A stretch of 64,000 bases of DNA from Erigeron canadensis (taxonomy: Eukaryota > Streptophyta > Magnoliopsida > Asterales > Asteraceae). Position 1 is the stretch's first letter. Every line of letters starts with the position of its first letter. This document shows positions 21,595-32,907 of this stretch, piece after piece. Location of the stretch: NCBI RefSeq assembly GCF_010389155.1, contig NC_057761.1, positions 64,501 through 128,500 on the forward strand. Direction: 5' to 3'. The position numbers and the translations under genes were made by a program. A model generated the notes under the pieces. That model was not told where the DNA came from, did not search any database, and worked only from the letters and a program-made list of their open reading frames with translations.

Positions 21595-23731
21595 TCAGTT
21601 TGCAGGTTGAAGAATGGACGCCATCTGTCAGCTGTATTGGATGGCTTGTATTGTTTGAACATTTTCCATTTCTGAACTTTTTAATTTTCTTTTGGTTGGT
21701 TTGTATCCACTCTGCGGGGTGATGGACATCGTATTTTCTTTCTATTTCCATTGAATAATTAGGGTAGGATGATGTTATGCTTGATGATATTATTATGTTG
21801 CTTTTATTATGTGTTCATGTGTGATAGAAAGGTTATTTTGCATATGCTGGCAGTAAGTTCAGCGCTCATATTCTTGTTGGCATCATTCGCGCATGGAACA
21901 CCACATATACCCGGCAAGTTTTTCTTGTTCTTATTTTGCTTTTTGGTTTACTTTTCACTATTTCCCTTAGATTGACTTAGTTTATTGGACATTGAGGGCA
22001 TTGTCCAACTCAAGTGTGGGGGGGAGGTAAATAGGAAAAAGTCGGGTATTTTTGAAGATTTTGCATGCTTGTCCTTGTAGTTAATTGCTTTTGTCACCTA
22101 ATTATAGATATAAATGAGCAATGTAACTACACCTTGGTACAAAATTTTAATATGTGGAATGTGTTTTGACTGATTAACGTGGCAATCCCTTCTGGATTAA
22201 TAACATTGCTAGCACGCTCAAAGCACCAAAACACCAAAATTGTGAGATATTATTGATTCATTGCTAGTTATGATAGGTGTTGCGGTTTTGGAACTATTAG
22301 CCTTGTAAATTTGTCCCTCTCTTAGGCTTTTGGATTTATCCGGAAGTAAGGGTCTCTTTTTGAGCTCTAAACTAGGATGTGCAAGTTTGAGGTTGATTTT
22401 CCATTTCCGAATTATTTCATTTGCTATGAGTGTGCCGGTGATAGCGTTGATTCTAGAACTTGTCCTGGTTGATCGTTCCGTGGTTTGCTATATGATGAAG
22501 AGGCAAATGTAGGATAAAACCTTTGTTCTTTGTTTATTCACCCTTTGTTTCGTAAAATTTGTTATGTGCATGTTTTGTAATGTGCTTAGTAGCTAACTAC
22601 ACTGGTTAGTGAACCTCCCATCTAAAACCCTTATGTTGCACTCACTTTTAGTGCAAGAAACAATAGAAAACATGTTGTCATTAGCCTGTTCTTTGTTGAA
22701 TCTACCTAAACATAAACCTTTCCTCGCCATACCGATAGTCGAAGTCGTGGTGGGTCATTGGTTGCCTATGCTTGTGAATAGTTTGGGTTTGTCTTATTAT
22801 GTCGGGTTGGGATATTCTCATCCAATGGGGTAGTTTGATTTCGACATGGTATTTAGAACAAGTTTGGATTGTTCATGTTAGCATTTTTGTAAATGATTTG
22901 TCACTGTTTCAATATTATAATGAGAATACCAATTAGTCGGAGTAAAAGTAGCTCATAAAAAAATGAATAAAAAGAATAAGAAAAAATAGAAAAAAATGAA
23001 AAATGAGCTTGGGCTGTCAGTTGGTATTTCTCCTTTTTGTCAAATCATTTTATGTAAGTTGGTGCATTGTTGTAACCAACAAAGTGTTCTTGAATTGATA
23101 TATTTGATTAAAATGTTTTAAGTTGGCAAGATTGTTTAAGCCAATATTGGTTGGGTTTGGTTGAATAAGTTGTTTTATGGAAAACTTTTTGGGATGTGGA
23201 CCGTTGGCAACTAATGACATGGGTTTATTTGGACTAGACTATATGTGAAAAATTTGTTAAATGTTGTGTTACTTCTTTGTTAACACTAATTGTTCACCCC
23301 AAATTTCCATATCCTGTTTAAATACCCTGTTTAGCCTAATGCTAAAACCCTTAAAGTCCTCTTCTAATAGACGTTATAGGGCGCTAGCGCCTTGGTGATG
23401 AAGGAACGAACCTAGTACAAGCCTAGGGTTAAAAGAGTATGCATCACGACTTGGCTATCGAGTGATTATTTAAATATTCAACCCCAAGAGTAAGTTAGTT
23501 GGAGTAGGATAGGCGAAATATCACTTATTCGTTTCATTTGTGCTTAGTCGTGTTATTAAGGCTTATGTATCAGTCAAATATTGTCAAACATTCTGGTTTT
23601 CATTTAAGATTAAAACTGCCTAACCATCTATTTCCATTCTTGATTATGGTTGAGCTTCTTTTTGATTACTGAAATGTAGTTCCAAAATGTACCAAGGTTT
23701 GATTTGTTTTCAGCTTGAGGACAAGCAACGC
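21595..23731 (+). other. Athila 3' non-coding region
   Basis: 2.1 kb between the env-like ORF and the polypurine tract. It holds no conserved domain. An internal AAGTGTGGGGGGGAGG tract at about 22,011-22,026 resembles the terminal polypurine tract and could be a second one. A short hydrophobic frame at 21,769-21,975 is judged to be chance. Confidence 0.6.
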
Positions 23732-23748
23732 TTAAGTGTGGGGGGATT
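23732..23748 (+). other. Polypurine tract of the Athila element
   Basis: AAGTGTGGGGGGATT lies directly against the 3' LTR start TGATATG; this primes plus-strand DNA synthesis during reverse transcription. Confidence 0.85.
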
Positions 23749-25123
23749 TGATATGTCGTATTTTATATCCATTTCCCACGATTTATATTGTTAAGTTAGA
23801 ATGTTTGTTGAGTCGTTTTTGTATACAATTGTTGTGTTTATGGTATTTGTTAGTGTTACAGGTGACTGACAGGTATGTAAGCGTAAATCTGGAGAAAATG
23901 ACTTTCTGGAGCTTAAACGATTGCTAACGGGTGAATTCTGGAACGTTTGGATGAAGAAATAAGAAAGTCAACAAAAGTCAACGACCATTGCGCCGCAATC
24001 ACATGTTGCGCCGCAAACAGAAATCTCAGAAAATCTAGTTGCCACGCAATGAAGTCTATTGTGCCGCAATGAGTGTCGAATCTTCAAATTTTTGGAAACA
24101 TATATAAAGCATTTTTCATTATTCTAAAACCCTAACTTTTACTTTCAATCGATTTTTAAGCACTTTTTGAAGGTTTTTCTTGTATTCAACCATTCTTAAG
24201 GATCTCAAGCTCGATTGATCAATTCCGTTATTCGTTTTCAATTCCTTGTATTCAGTAACGATGAATTCTCTATATTTGATTTGTTATTCGTATTTTAATA
24301 TGAGTGGCTAATCGCCTTTTCATCCATCTTGATGGAGTGAGACAATATGTAAGGATTGCACAATATTTTATAATTCAAGTGATTTGATTTAACGTTGTGT
24401 CGTGATCTTGATCTATTAATTCTTTGTTATTTAATTATTGATTGCGGATAATTTTTATACAAAACTTAGTGACGACTAGGGTTTGGGTAAAAGTTATTTT
24501 GATTGCTTGGTTAGAAGCGATTGGTTTTATGACGGGTACGGTAGAAGGTAATTAGTGATTAATAAGAATTAACGAGTTAATGGTGGGTACAATCAATAGA
24601 CACAATTGTTATCTGAAATGACCAAAGCCATTGTTGAACTAGAGAAGTTATAAAAAGGCGTCTCGGGGTACCGGTCTTAATAATGGAACTAGTTTATACA
24701 AGAGAGTCAAATAAGTTGTTAACTTGACGGGTACGAGGTTGGCGATTAATTTGAGTCTCGGTTATTTAATCACTAAATTGAATTTGAACTTCATCAAATG
24801 TGCAATGTTAACATGTTGTCGAGCGAAATCAATATGGGTGACCTTTAAATCCTTGTTTTAAACAACAAACTCTTCTTTAGATTAATCCTAAGGGATTACT
24901 AACAAATTTTACTAACTACTTGCAAAGTGGCAATTCGGTCAAAACCCCCCATTTTACTTGAATCACTTAACAGTTACAATTGCTTATAAAAGTCCTTGTG
25001 AACGATCTCGGCTTACCAGTTTTTACTATACTGCATGCGATCAGGTACACTGCCTGTGAGTATGTAGTAGTTAGTCTTTCGGTAAATCGTGTTTATAAAT
25101 TTAAAGCTAGATTTCACACATCA
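23749..25123 (+). mobile_element. Athila 3' LTR
   Basis: 1,375 bp, same ends and same TATA box (24,101-24,109) as the 5' LTR, with only scattered single-base differences. It carries the TTGCGCCGCAA array at 23,987-24,069. Confidence 0.92.
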
Positions 25124-25420
25124 TACATCATCTAGTCTTTCATTGTTTGTTTGTGTGAGTTGTATATATGTACCCTTAGATTTGTGTGTGTCAATGTGTA
25201 TATGTTTGAGAATATAGGTAATGATTGGTTTCAGGCTCTTGACCTTAATCTTCAAATGCGATTTTAATTTTTGAAATCTTTGATTTTTTGGTATGTGATT
25301 GTGTTAAGGTTGATCGGAAAAATGGGGAGGTAGGTATCGGTCGGAAGATCTGAAGGTATTTACAATTTTAATATAATTACAGAACTTATATATATATGTT
25401 TCTATAACTCTTTATCATTA

Positions 25421-25657
25421 GCCAATGGGGTTGGTGGCCCATTGGTAAGATCTTGTGAGGGTGGGAATAGCATTTGTGAGGGTGGGAATAGCATTTGTGA
25501 TGGTGGGAATAGCATTTGGTAAGGTTTTGTGAGGGTTTGAGTCCCACTTTTCACATTTGTGAGAGTGGGAATAGCATTTGGTAAGGTCTTGTGAGGGTTC
25601 GAGTCCCACTTTTCACATTTGTGAGGGTGGGAATAGTATATAATGTTGTTAAAAAAA
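25421..25657 (+). mobile_element. tRNA-derived SINE with internal tandem expansion
   Basis: Flanked by a perfect 15-bp TSD AACTCTTTATCATTA (25,406-25,420 and 25,658-25,672) and ended by TTGTT plus an A-run. An A-box-like TGGCCCATTGGTAAG is at 25,435-25,449; B boxes GGTTTGAGTCCC (25,534-25,545) and GGTTCGAGTCCC (25,596-25,607) follow. The middle is expanded by a GTGAGGGTGGGAATAGCATTT unit repeated several times, so the head is duplicated relative to a simple SINE. Confidence 0.85.
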
Positions 25658-25772
25658 AACTCTTTATCATTAAACTTTGCCCATATTATCCCTAACGTTA
25701 TGAGTTTTTTAAATCCACTGAACCCCCACCGTACCCCCCACCCCCAACTTTATCCTTAGGTAACCTTATGAT

Positions 25773-25881
25773 ATTTGGATTCTTGATCACATGTCCATGA
25801 ATATTGCTATGATCAAATGTATGCAAGTCGATCACACGTAATCATAGCAATATTCGTGCACATGTGATCAAGAATCCAAAT
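25773..25881. repeat. Foldback with 41-bp arms
   Basis: The left arm at 25,773-25,813 (ATTTGGATTCTTGATCACAT onward) and the right arm at 25,841-25,881 are complementary over 41 positions with about two mismatches and a 27-base loop. The RNA would be a near-perfect hairpin. It could be a small MITE or a miRNA-like precursor; there are no obvious terminal duplications. Confidence 0.85.
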
Positions 25882-26262
25882 CTCCACATAACTGTATAAC
25901 GGATGATAATCCATGCCTCCACACAATTATAAACTTCAAAATTACATAAAAGTTATTCAGAAAACAATCAAAAAAAAAAATTCATGTAAAGAATAATCGT
26001 CGATTGGGCTTGATTTGAAAAGTTCTCAAAGGTTCTCGCAAAAAAAATGGTTCTTAAAATAACTTTTCACTATATATATAAATAATATGTTCACATTACA
26101 ATAGCGATATTTAATTTTTGCATCTTGAGTAAGATATAAAGACGTGATATGTAGATAATTTTATCTTTATTTAAAGGTAAAAAGACTTTTTTTTTATAAA
26201 GATCTCCAAACGGCAAAATAATAGTTAATAAAAAAATTAGGAAAGCAAAAAAGAAAACCCAC

Positions 26263-26514
26263 GTACTCGCTAATCTGTTCGCTGAAGGTATTGGTAACTT
26301 CTTCGGGATGTGGTTGATATGATTTCATAGCCTCAATAACTGCTTTGTCTGCCCGTTCTTTTAAAAAGTCATCTAATTTTGCTATATGTGCTGGATTTTT
26401 ATTTTCTCCGCCTGCCAATATAACTACCGTCGGCTGGATCATCATTATCATCAGGACAAACAACCAAATACGGTTATTCATCAATATTACTTGAGATATC
26501 ATTTTGTTAATCAA
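26263..26514 (-). pseudogene. Orphan first exon resembling pectate lyase N-terminus
   Basis: The minus strand reads a hydrophobic leader (MNNRIWLFVLMIMMIQP from an ATG at 26,481; in-frame ATGs also at 26,514 and 26,502), then AHIAKLDDFLKERADKAV and SYQPHPEEVTNTFSEQISEY. The second part has the pattern of the plant pectate lyase N-terminal domain (Pec_lyase_N: FDEYW-RA-EA-YxPxPEEVTxxFN). A splice donor, GTACGT or GTGGGT, follows at about 26,262-26,267. Pectate lyases are secreted and cleave de-esterified pectin. The catalytic beta-helix exons are not found in the 500 bases downstream, which run into the foldback and SINE, so this is probably a gene fragment. Family assignment is by motif memory only. 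Confidence 0.5.
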
Positions 26515-28644
26515 TCAATTTCTACCTATACCTTTTCACCATGCCTTCATGATAGTTAATTTAAGAAACCTTTGTATTACCTACTTAATCAAATTTTTAA
26601 CCCAAAAAATACATGGACATAAAAAAATTTAGGTGAGAAGATTTTGGAAAAAGAACTAGATCTCTATTTTAATTATAGGATAGAATGCATTCTAAATAAT
26701 CATGTTCTATTTTTGGATCATATGTAAATATTAGTTAGTTATGATGTGGCGATTTCCGATTCGACGATGTAACATTCCATTCCGTCATTTGGATTTTGTC
26801 ACACTTTAGTCTATTTGCGTTTTTCGTTTCCAGGTTTTGTTGTTTTCTTACACGAATTTTTCCCATCTTGGTTTTCAAGACAACTTATTGTCGTTGGACT
26901 TTCATAATATCGCATATCCCTTTGGTTTTTTTGCTATGGGTTTTTCTTTGCTTTTCCATATTTTTTCCCTTTTTTGTTTCAAACTACTATCTTGAATACT
27001 TTCATTCAACTTTTTGTGTACGCGTCGTTATTATTTTTCGTGTTCTTGAATCTGTTCCACCGCATGGATTTTGCCCCGTTGTACACCGTTTGGGGTTTTT
27101 TTGGGGGGGTTTTCTTTGTTTTTTACACATATATTATTTTCATTTTGGTTTTCAAATAATATATTGAATACTTTCAATCTAACTTTATTCCCTTCGTTTT
27201 AGTTCTAGGTTTAAAAAAAATATATATATCTATTTGAGTATTGCAAACTTTTGGGATGATATTGTATAATTTTTGGAATAATTTAATGGTCTAAAGTTGA
27301 GTCTTGGTCTAAATTGAGTGTTTGGTCCATATTTGGTAAAAGGTCAAAATGTAACTCTCTGGCCTACTTTGAGGGCTCGTAGATTGAAATGGGCTAGGCT
27401 TTGGTAAACAATAGTTGTTGAGTTGGAAAATGGAGTTCGAGAGCTTCTCGATGATATATGATATATCTAGTTTTGTCAAACAGAAAGTGGTCAAAAAGCT
27501 GTCCCAAAAGTGGTCCTAAGCTACTGGTTTGCTGCATGCATTAACGGCCGTTAGGCCTTGTTAACGGCCATTAGGCCCTGCCACTCAGCTTACAGTCTGT
27601 AACCCCCGTTAGTCCATCTTTAACGGTGGTTAGGGCCTGAATACTCATTTTTGGTCTTTTATAGTCCTTTCTAGTCATTTTGTTTATGAATAAGTTTTGT
27701 TTAGCTATCTTAAGTTTAAAGTAAGTTTCAACATAAAGTAATTTCATTATCAATGTGTTATAGTTGTAAAATAGAAAAAATAAATAATAAAAAAACATTT
27801 TGTATATTTAAAAGAAAAAAGGGGCGTTTTATGCCACGACTTAAGGGACGTAAAGTGTAAAAAATCTGACTAGTTCGGAAATATTTGCTTAAAATTTTTA
27901 AGCAGGGATGTAAACCACGAAAATCGATAAATCATAAATTTTGTCAAAAATGAATCTATAATCCTTATTACTACCTTTCAAATCATAAGTTTTGTCAACC
28001 CATATAACAGTTTTCATTAGTGATTGGTCATGATTGATTTTTTAACACCTTTTAGTTTATAAGCCATAGTTGATGTGATTTTAAAACTTATTATTCGACA
28101 TTATATATTCATCAATTTAAAATCATCTACATTGAACTATCTTAAATTTAAAATAATGAACTTGACAAGTTTATTTAATGTGTGAATTTAAATTGGACAT
28201 GAAAATTTTAAATGTCATATATGGACCTCTTTGAGTTAATAATTTATTAATTTATCGATATAATAATATCTGGCTAATTGAAAAAGAAAAACTCTGATAC
28301 CAACATTATTAGCGTCAATACATGAAGTGCTCATTGTGTACACCTATTAAAAAGATATTACTGATCGATGTCGTTGGACCAATCAAAAATATAAACTAAA
28401 TACCTATAACTAGTATGGATAAGTCGAGTATCGCATCCTCAGATAATCATCGGAAAGTGTTAAACAATTTGACAAAATAATTACAGTAGGCATAAACTTA
28501 AAACTACAATTGATAATTGAATTAACAAACTTAAACAATAATAATAAAGGGGATCATTCTCATGCTTCTAATTATGTTTTCAAAAGTATAACTTAACTTA
28601 TGTTCGTTAGAAATCACATAGACATGATTTGTTATAAAGTTTGG
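26515..28644. other. Intergenic DNA, mostly unassigned
   Basis: AT- and T-rich sequence; open frames at 26,796-27,170 are low-complexity. A short word array TTAACGGCCGTTAG / TTAACGGCCATTAG / TTAACGGTGGTTAG lies at 27,541-27,635, the first being a 12-bp palindrome TAACGGCCGTTA. Nothing else was supported. Confidence 0.6.
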
Positions 28645-28703
28645 TGTAAGAACCGAAACCTTTTTAACAAAATCGAATAAATTTTTTTTTTTTACCAGTA
28701 CCC

Positions 28704-28822
28704 CACTGCGACGCAGTGAGCTACAACACAACCACTGCGGCGTAGTGGATAAACTCGGCAACAAAAACCAATAGCCCACTGCAGCGCAGTGAGCTAGGAC
28801 ATGCTTCCACTGCGACGCAGTG
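28704..28822. repeat. CACTGCGRCGCAGTG palindrome array, copy A
   Basis: CACTGCGACGCAGTG (28,704-28,718), CCACTGCGGCGTAGTGG (28,732-28,748), CACTGCAGCGCAGTG (28,777-28,791) and CACTGCGACGCAGTG (28,808-28,822), a 7-bp-arm palindrome around one unpaired base. Confidence 0.9.
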
Positions 28823-29548
28823 GGGCTACCTGCAGAAAACTACTTGTTCAAAAATCAGATTTTTCCCTGCACTTGACTCAATTTGGTAAAACTAAAACAC
28901 CATTTCAAATTCAACATTTCCAAATACCAAAACATGACTTTAAAACATATAAATCACCAATACATTGAAAACCTTCCTTTTACAAGACTTTTGACTACAA
29001 AATTCCACAAGCAGGCCGATAACCCTACTTGGGTAATTGTCAAGTTAATCACAAATTCTACCATTACTAGCGTTTCCAACGCAACCACAACTTTTCAGAA
29101 GTTCATCCAAAAATAATTTGACCAAGGAACACGTATCAAGAGCCAATGGGTACCAAAAAGGGACTAACTACCCTCAAGATTATCCAACTTGCCAACCTTA
29201 GCGATAACAAGAACCTTCACTTGAACTTCACTCTAAAGCTTCCTTGCCTTTACTACTACTAACTCCTATAAAAAAAAGTTAAAGAAATAAAACGTAAGCT
29301 ACGCTTAGTGAATGCATACACATATAATCATAATCATGTCATTTCAACATTGTGCATCAAGCACCATATAAGCGTAGCAAGCTAGCCTTTTCATATAATT
29401 CAAACAACACACATTCATTTTCAACATGGCCATGGACAATTTGGCTAATAGGAATTTACCCAGTTACTAGCTCTTACAAACAAATTGACTAGTGTAAGAA
29501 CCCAAACCTTTTAATCAAAATAAAAAAAAAAAATTTTTTTACAGTGCC

Positions 29549-29743
29549 CACTGCGGCGCAGTGAGGCAAAACACCTCCACTACGGCTCAGTGGAAAACCT
29601 CGGAAAATAATGAAAGAAAGCTCACTGCGGCGCAATGAGGCACGACACACCCACTGCGACGCAGTGGATAAACTCGGCAACAAAAATCCATTAGCCCACT
29701 ACGGCGCAGTGATTTAGAACAGGCTCCCACTGCGGCGCAGTGG
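29549..29743. repeat. CACTGCGGCGCAGTG palindrome array, copy B
   Basis: Six copies, starting with CACTGCGGCGCAGTG at 29,549-29,563, then near 29,578 (mutated), 29,623, 29,651, 29,697 and 29,729. This is the array of copy A with two additional sites. Confidence 0.9.
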
Positions 29744-30372
29744 GACTACCTGTAGTAACTGCTTGATCAAAAATCAGGTTTTTCCCTACACTTGACTCAA
29801 TTTACTAAAACCAAAACACCATTTCAACTTCAACATTTCCAAATACCAAAACACGACATTTAAAACATATAAATCACCAATACATTGAAATCCTTCCTTT
29901 TTACAAGACTTTCGACTACAAAATTCCACAAGCGGGTCGATAACCCTACTTGGGTAATTGTTAATTTAGTCACAAATTCTATGATTACTGTTGAAACACG
30001 TCAGACCGTTCAAATCGTGACCAATTCGACTATGAAAGTGCGGAATCCATTCAGAATCGACTTTGAGGTTTCTGTATAATTAATGGACATATAAACACGA
30101 ATTACATGAAGAATAAGAGATAAGAACAAATGTAAAACTCGTGAATATCATTAATCATATGAATATTACACCAAATCAGTATACATCTGACCGGCACGGG
30201 GTATAGATCTCTACCCCGTGAGCTATGAATGAAATTTGTTGCAACTCAAATCGTTAACCCTAAATTGTAACCGAAGTCTTCTTTATATAGGCTGCTTCAT
30301 GGGTTGGGCTTTGAACTTCTCCACACGAACTTGACTTCGTGATGACGTCATCACGAGGTGATGATGACGTCA

Positions 30373-32907
30373 TGTGACAACTGTCATCTGAGCGTTTTCC
30401 CTGAACTACCTTTCCGGTCGTCTTTAGTTGATTCGTTTATGTTCGTCGTTAGACTTCAAGGTACATCATGGAATAAGTGGGTTTTTATTTTATTTGTGCT
30501 TTATGAGCCTCTAGACTTTAGAAAAATTATGCGTGGACTCGAGAATAGGAAGAATACTAGTTGTCTTGTGGAAATGCCAAATTAGATAAAATACCTTAAT
30601 TTTAATCAAATAAAGATTAAATAAACAAATATAGGCATGTTTTTATTCGTTTAAAAGCTATTGAAAAGTTACACTAAAATATGTTGACGAAATGTTTAAC
30701 GGATCTTGAGTTTTCTTAAATGGTCGAGTCAAACGAGTTGTTGGTAGAGTCAAAGGTGGGTCAATTTTCGGTCAAAGCTAGGGAAGAACTAACAAAACCC
30801 TAGTTCTCCTAAACCTAGTCTCATTTCCCACACTCCTCCCCCCTTTCTTTTTCTCTCATAGCCGTCCCCCCCCCCTTCCCCTCTTCTCCCTCTCTTTTGG
30901 GCAGCCACGAGCCACGAGCTACACGAACCAACACCACGAATCACCTTCTATCACCACGAACCAACACCACGAATCACCTTCTATCACCACGAACCACCCC
31001 CACGAATCACACGAACCACCACGAAACACCATCCAATCTTTACCTCCTTCTTTTATTTTCTTTGTTTTGGGTAAGTTTTGTTTAGCTAATGAATCTAATC
31101 GGTTATTTTTCTTAATAACCACGATTTTCTTCTACTTATACATATAGATTCGGTTATGTATATAAATATCTATTTAGATCCGAAAAATTTATCTTTGGGT
31201 ATATATACAAATCGGTTTTCTTCTTCCTTTTCTCTTCTCAAAACCGAAAGGTATAGATTAATATATATAGATATATATGTTTTCAGATTTGGGGGGAATG
31301 TGTATGATTTGGTCCGAAAAATCTTGTATATATATATATTTAGATCCGAACACTTTGAATCCGGAATACATGTTATTGTCTAAGATTAAAATGTGTTGTC
31401 TTGGATGATGTCGGTTAGAACTTGAATAAATTCGAAGGTTAATCACGTTTTTGGTCTTGAAAGTCGATTACGGTTCATAGATCCTCCAGAAACCTTGAAT
31501 TTCGTTCGGTCAAAGTCGGTCAAACGGCCGGTCAACGCCGGTCAATGCCGGTCAAACTTGGTCAAACCGGCCGGTTTAGGGTTTGGCATTGTTTTGGGCA
31601 TTAGGTCAAAATTTTAAAGTGTTTGAACAAGTCAAATTGTATTTCAATTAATTAATCTATCATTAAAAATTAAATCTCACATTTTTATAATAATGAAATT
31701 AATATGGATATATATATATAAATATATATATATAAGAGTTATATTGACATGGACATATGTACGTATATATATATAAGGATTAAAAATCTAATATGGACAT
31801 ATGATTAAATCTATATATATATATATTAAAAAGATTTTGTAAAGACTAAATAAATTATACATTTGTATAATAATAAATCAATGACTCATCGGACTTAACA
31901 TATTTTATGATGACATTCCATACAAATACTTGACGAGATATAAACATAAGACGTGACGTTATTATTGGACAATTTATAAGGACAACAAGACTATTATATA
32001 TATTAAGACATTGACGAGACATAATGGCATTTCCTAAGACACTAGTATAGGACATATACGAGTACAATTAAATCCAAGTTCTTACTGGGTGACTTGTGGA
32101 CAATGTAGGACTTTCGGACAGTTAGTGTACGTGCTTCAGGTGTATTTGACTACTCGTATTCTTGTTCGTTCATCTAGGATAATTGTGCTTGTGTTGCTTT
32201 CATGTGAGTTTCGTAGCCCCTCTTTTTATATGTTTTTGGGGTGAAAAGTATACTTGTTCTTTTAAACAGTTTTGTCGATTTCTGTTTATGTTCAATACTG
32301 AGCCTGTGCGTATAGAGTTACTTGTGCCATTTGACGTGCTTTGATCTTGTTGTTTGTGTGTGATCATGTGTTTGTTTGTTGTGCTTGGACGTACTTATTG
32401 TATGAGTTGAGACTTGAGACTTTGGACTAAGGCAGGTACCGTAAGGCCGAACTTTGAGACATTGAGACATTTGGACTTATTATGGCGTAACTCTGCTCGT
32501 TATATATTGAACTATTACTTGTTTAGACTTAAAAGAATCGACAAAAGACTTATATTCTTTGACTAGACTTTTTACATAAAACCTACGAACTCACCAACCT
32601 TTGTGTTGACACGTTTTAGTATACTTTTCAGGTACTCAGGCTAATCAGGGATAAGGACTGCTATGCTAGGCTGGACTTCGGAGATTAGTACTCCTTAATA
32701 ATTGCCAGACTTTAAGGCTACATGCCTTGATTTATTTCTTTATGGACTTGGTTGTAATAAACTATTTTAGCACTGTTATGACTTTGAACCTATGTTTGTG
32801 GGAATATATTTACTATATTCTATTTCATTTAGCAGTATCTATGTAATTCCATGTCGTGCTGTACTTTTCATGACACCTTATGTTTCCGCCAACGGTGGGG
32901 TGTTACA
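30373..32907 (+). mobile_element. Solo LTR with 5-bp TSD, nested in copia LTR
   Basis: Starts TGTGACAACTG, ends GGGGTGTTACA, 2,535 bp, flanked by CGTCA at 30,368-30,372 and 32,908-32,912. The last kilobase is matched by the minus-strand LTR at 62,978-64,000. Contains a CACGAACCA/CACGAATCA minisatellite (about 30,905-31,030) and six GGTCAA words at 31,507-31,575. There is no coding region. The terminal sequence suggests the chromovirus (Tekay/Del) group; this is inference. Confidence 0.85.

Larger units (their letters stand above)
14991..25123 (+). mobile_element. Athila-lineage Ty3/gypsy element, internally deleted
   Basis: The 10.1-kb element is bounded by LTRs at 14,991-16,367 and 23,749-25,123, with flanking TACGT and TACAT (a 5-bp TSD with one mismatch). 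Internal order is PBS, RT (partial), RNase H, integrase, an env-like ORF, a long 3' non-coding region and the polypurine tract. Gag, protease and the first part of RT are missing, because the sequence passes from the PBS directly into RT. The env-like ORF and the GCGCTTCGCGGGAGGCAACCC sequence after pol are typical of Athila. Confidence 0.9.
28645..29988 (-). mobile_element. Two partial direct copies of a minus-strand LTR
   Basis: On the minus strand each copy ends GGTTCTTACA (plus-strand TGTAAGAACC at 28,645 and 29,493). Copies 28,645-29,062 and 29,493-29,975 share the palindrome array, a CCCTGCACTTGACTCAATTT-type stretch and ATATAAATCACCAATACATTG. The first continues to 29,492 through ACGTAAGCTACGCTTAGTGA, the motif shared with the LTR at 6,916-9,226. 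The second is cut by the copia LTR at 29,989. Probably chromovirus-type LTRs in tandem or a truncated pair. Confidence 0.6.

Noticed and set aside
21769..21975. Hydrophobic 68-codon frame after the env-like ORF as a fusion/TM peptide
   Set aside because: No continuity with the env-like frame and no supporting motif; may be chance in T-rich DNA.
25596..25607. GGTTCGAGTCCC as part of a tRNA gene
   Set aside because: No cloverleaf or acceptor stem can be built; the A-tail and 15-bp TSD identify a SINE.
26796..27170. Phe/Leu-rich open frames suggesting membrane proteins
   Set aside because: T-rich low-complexity DNA in two overlapping frames, no recognisable family.
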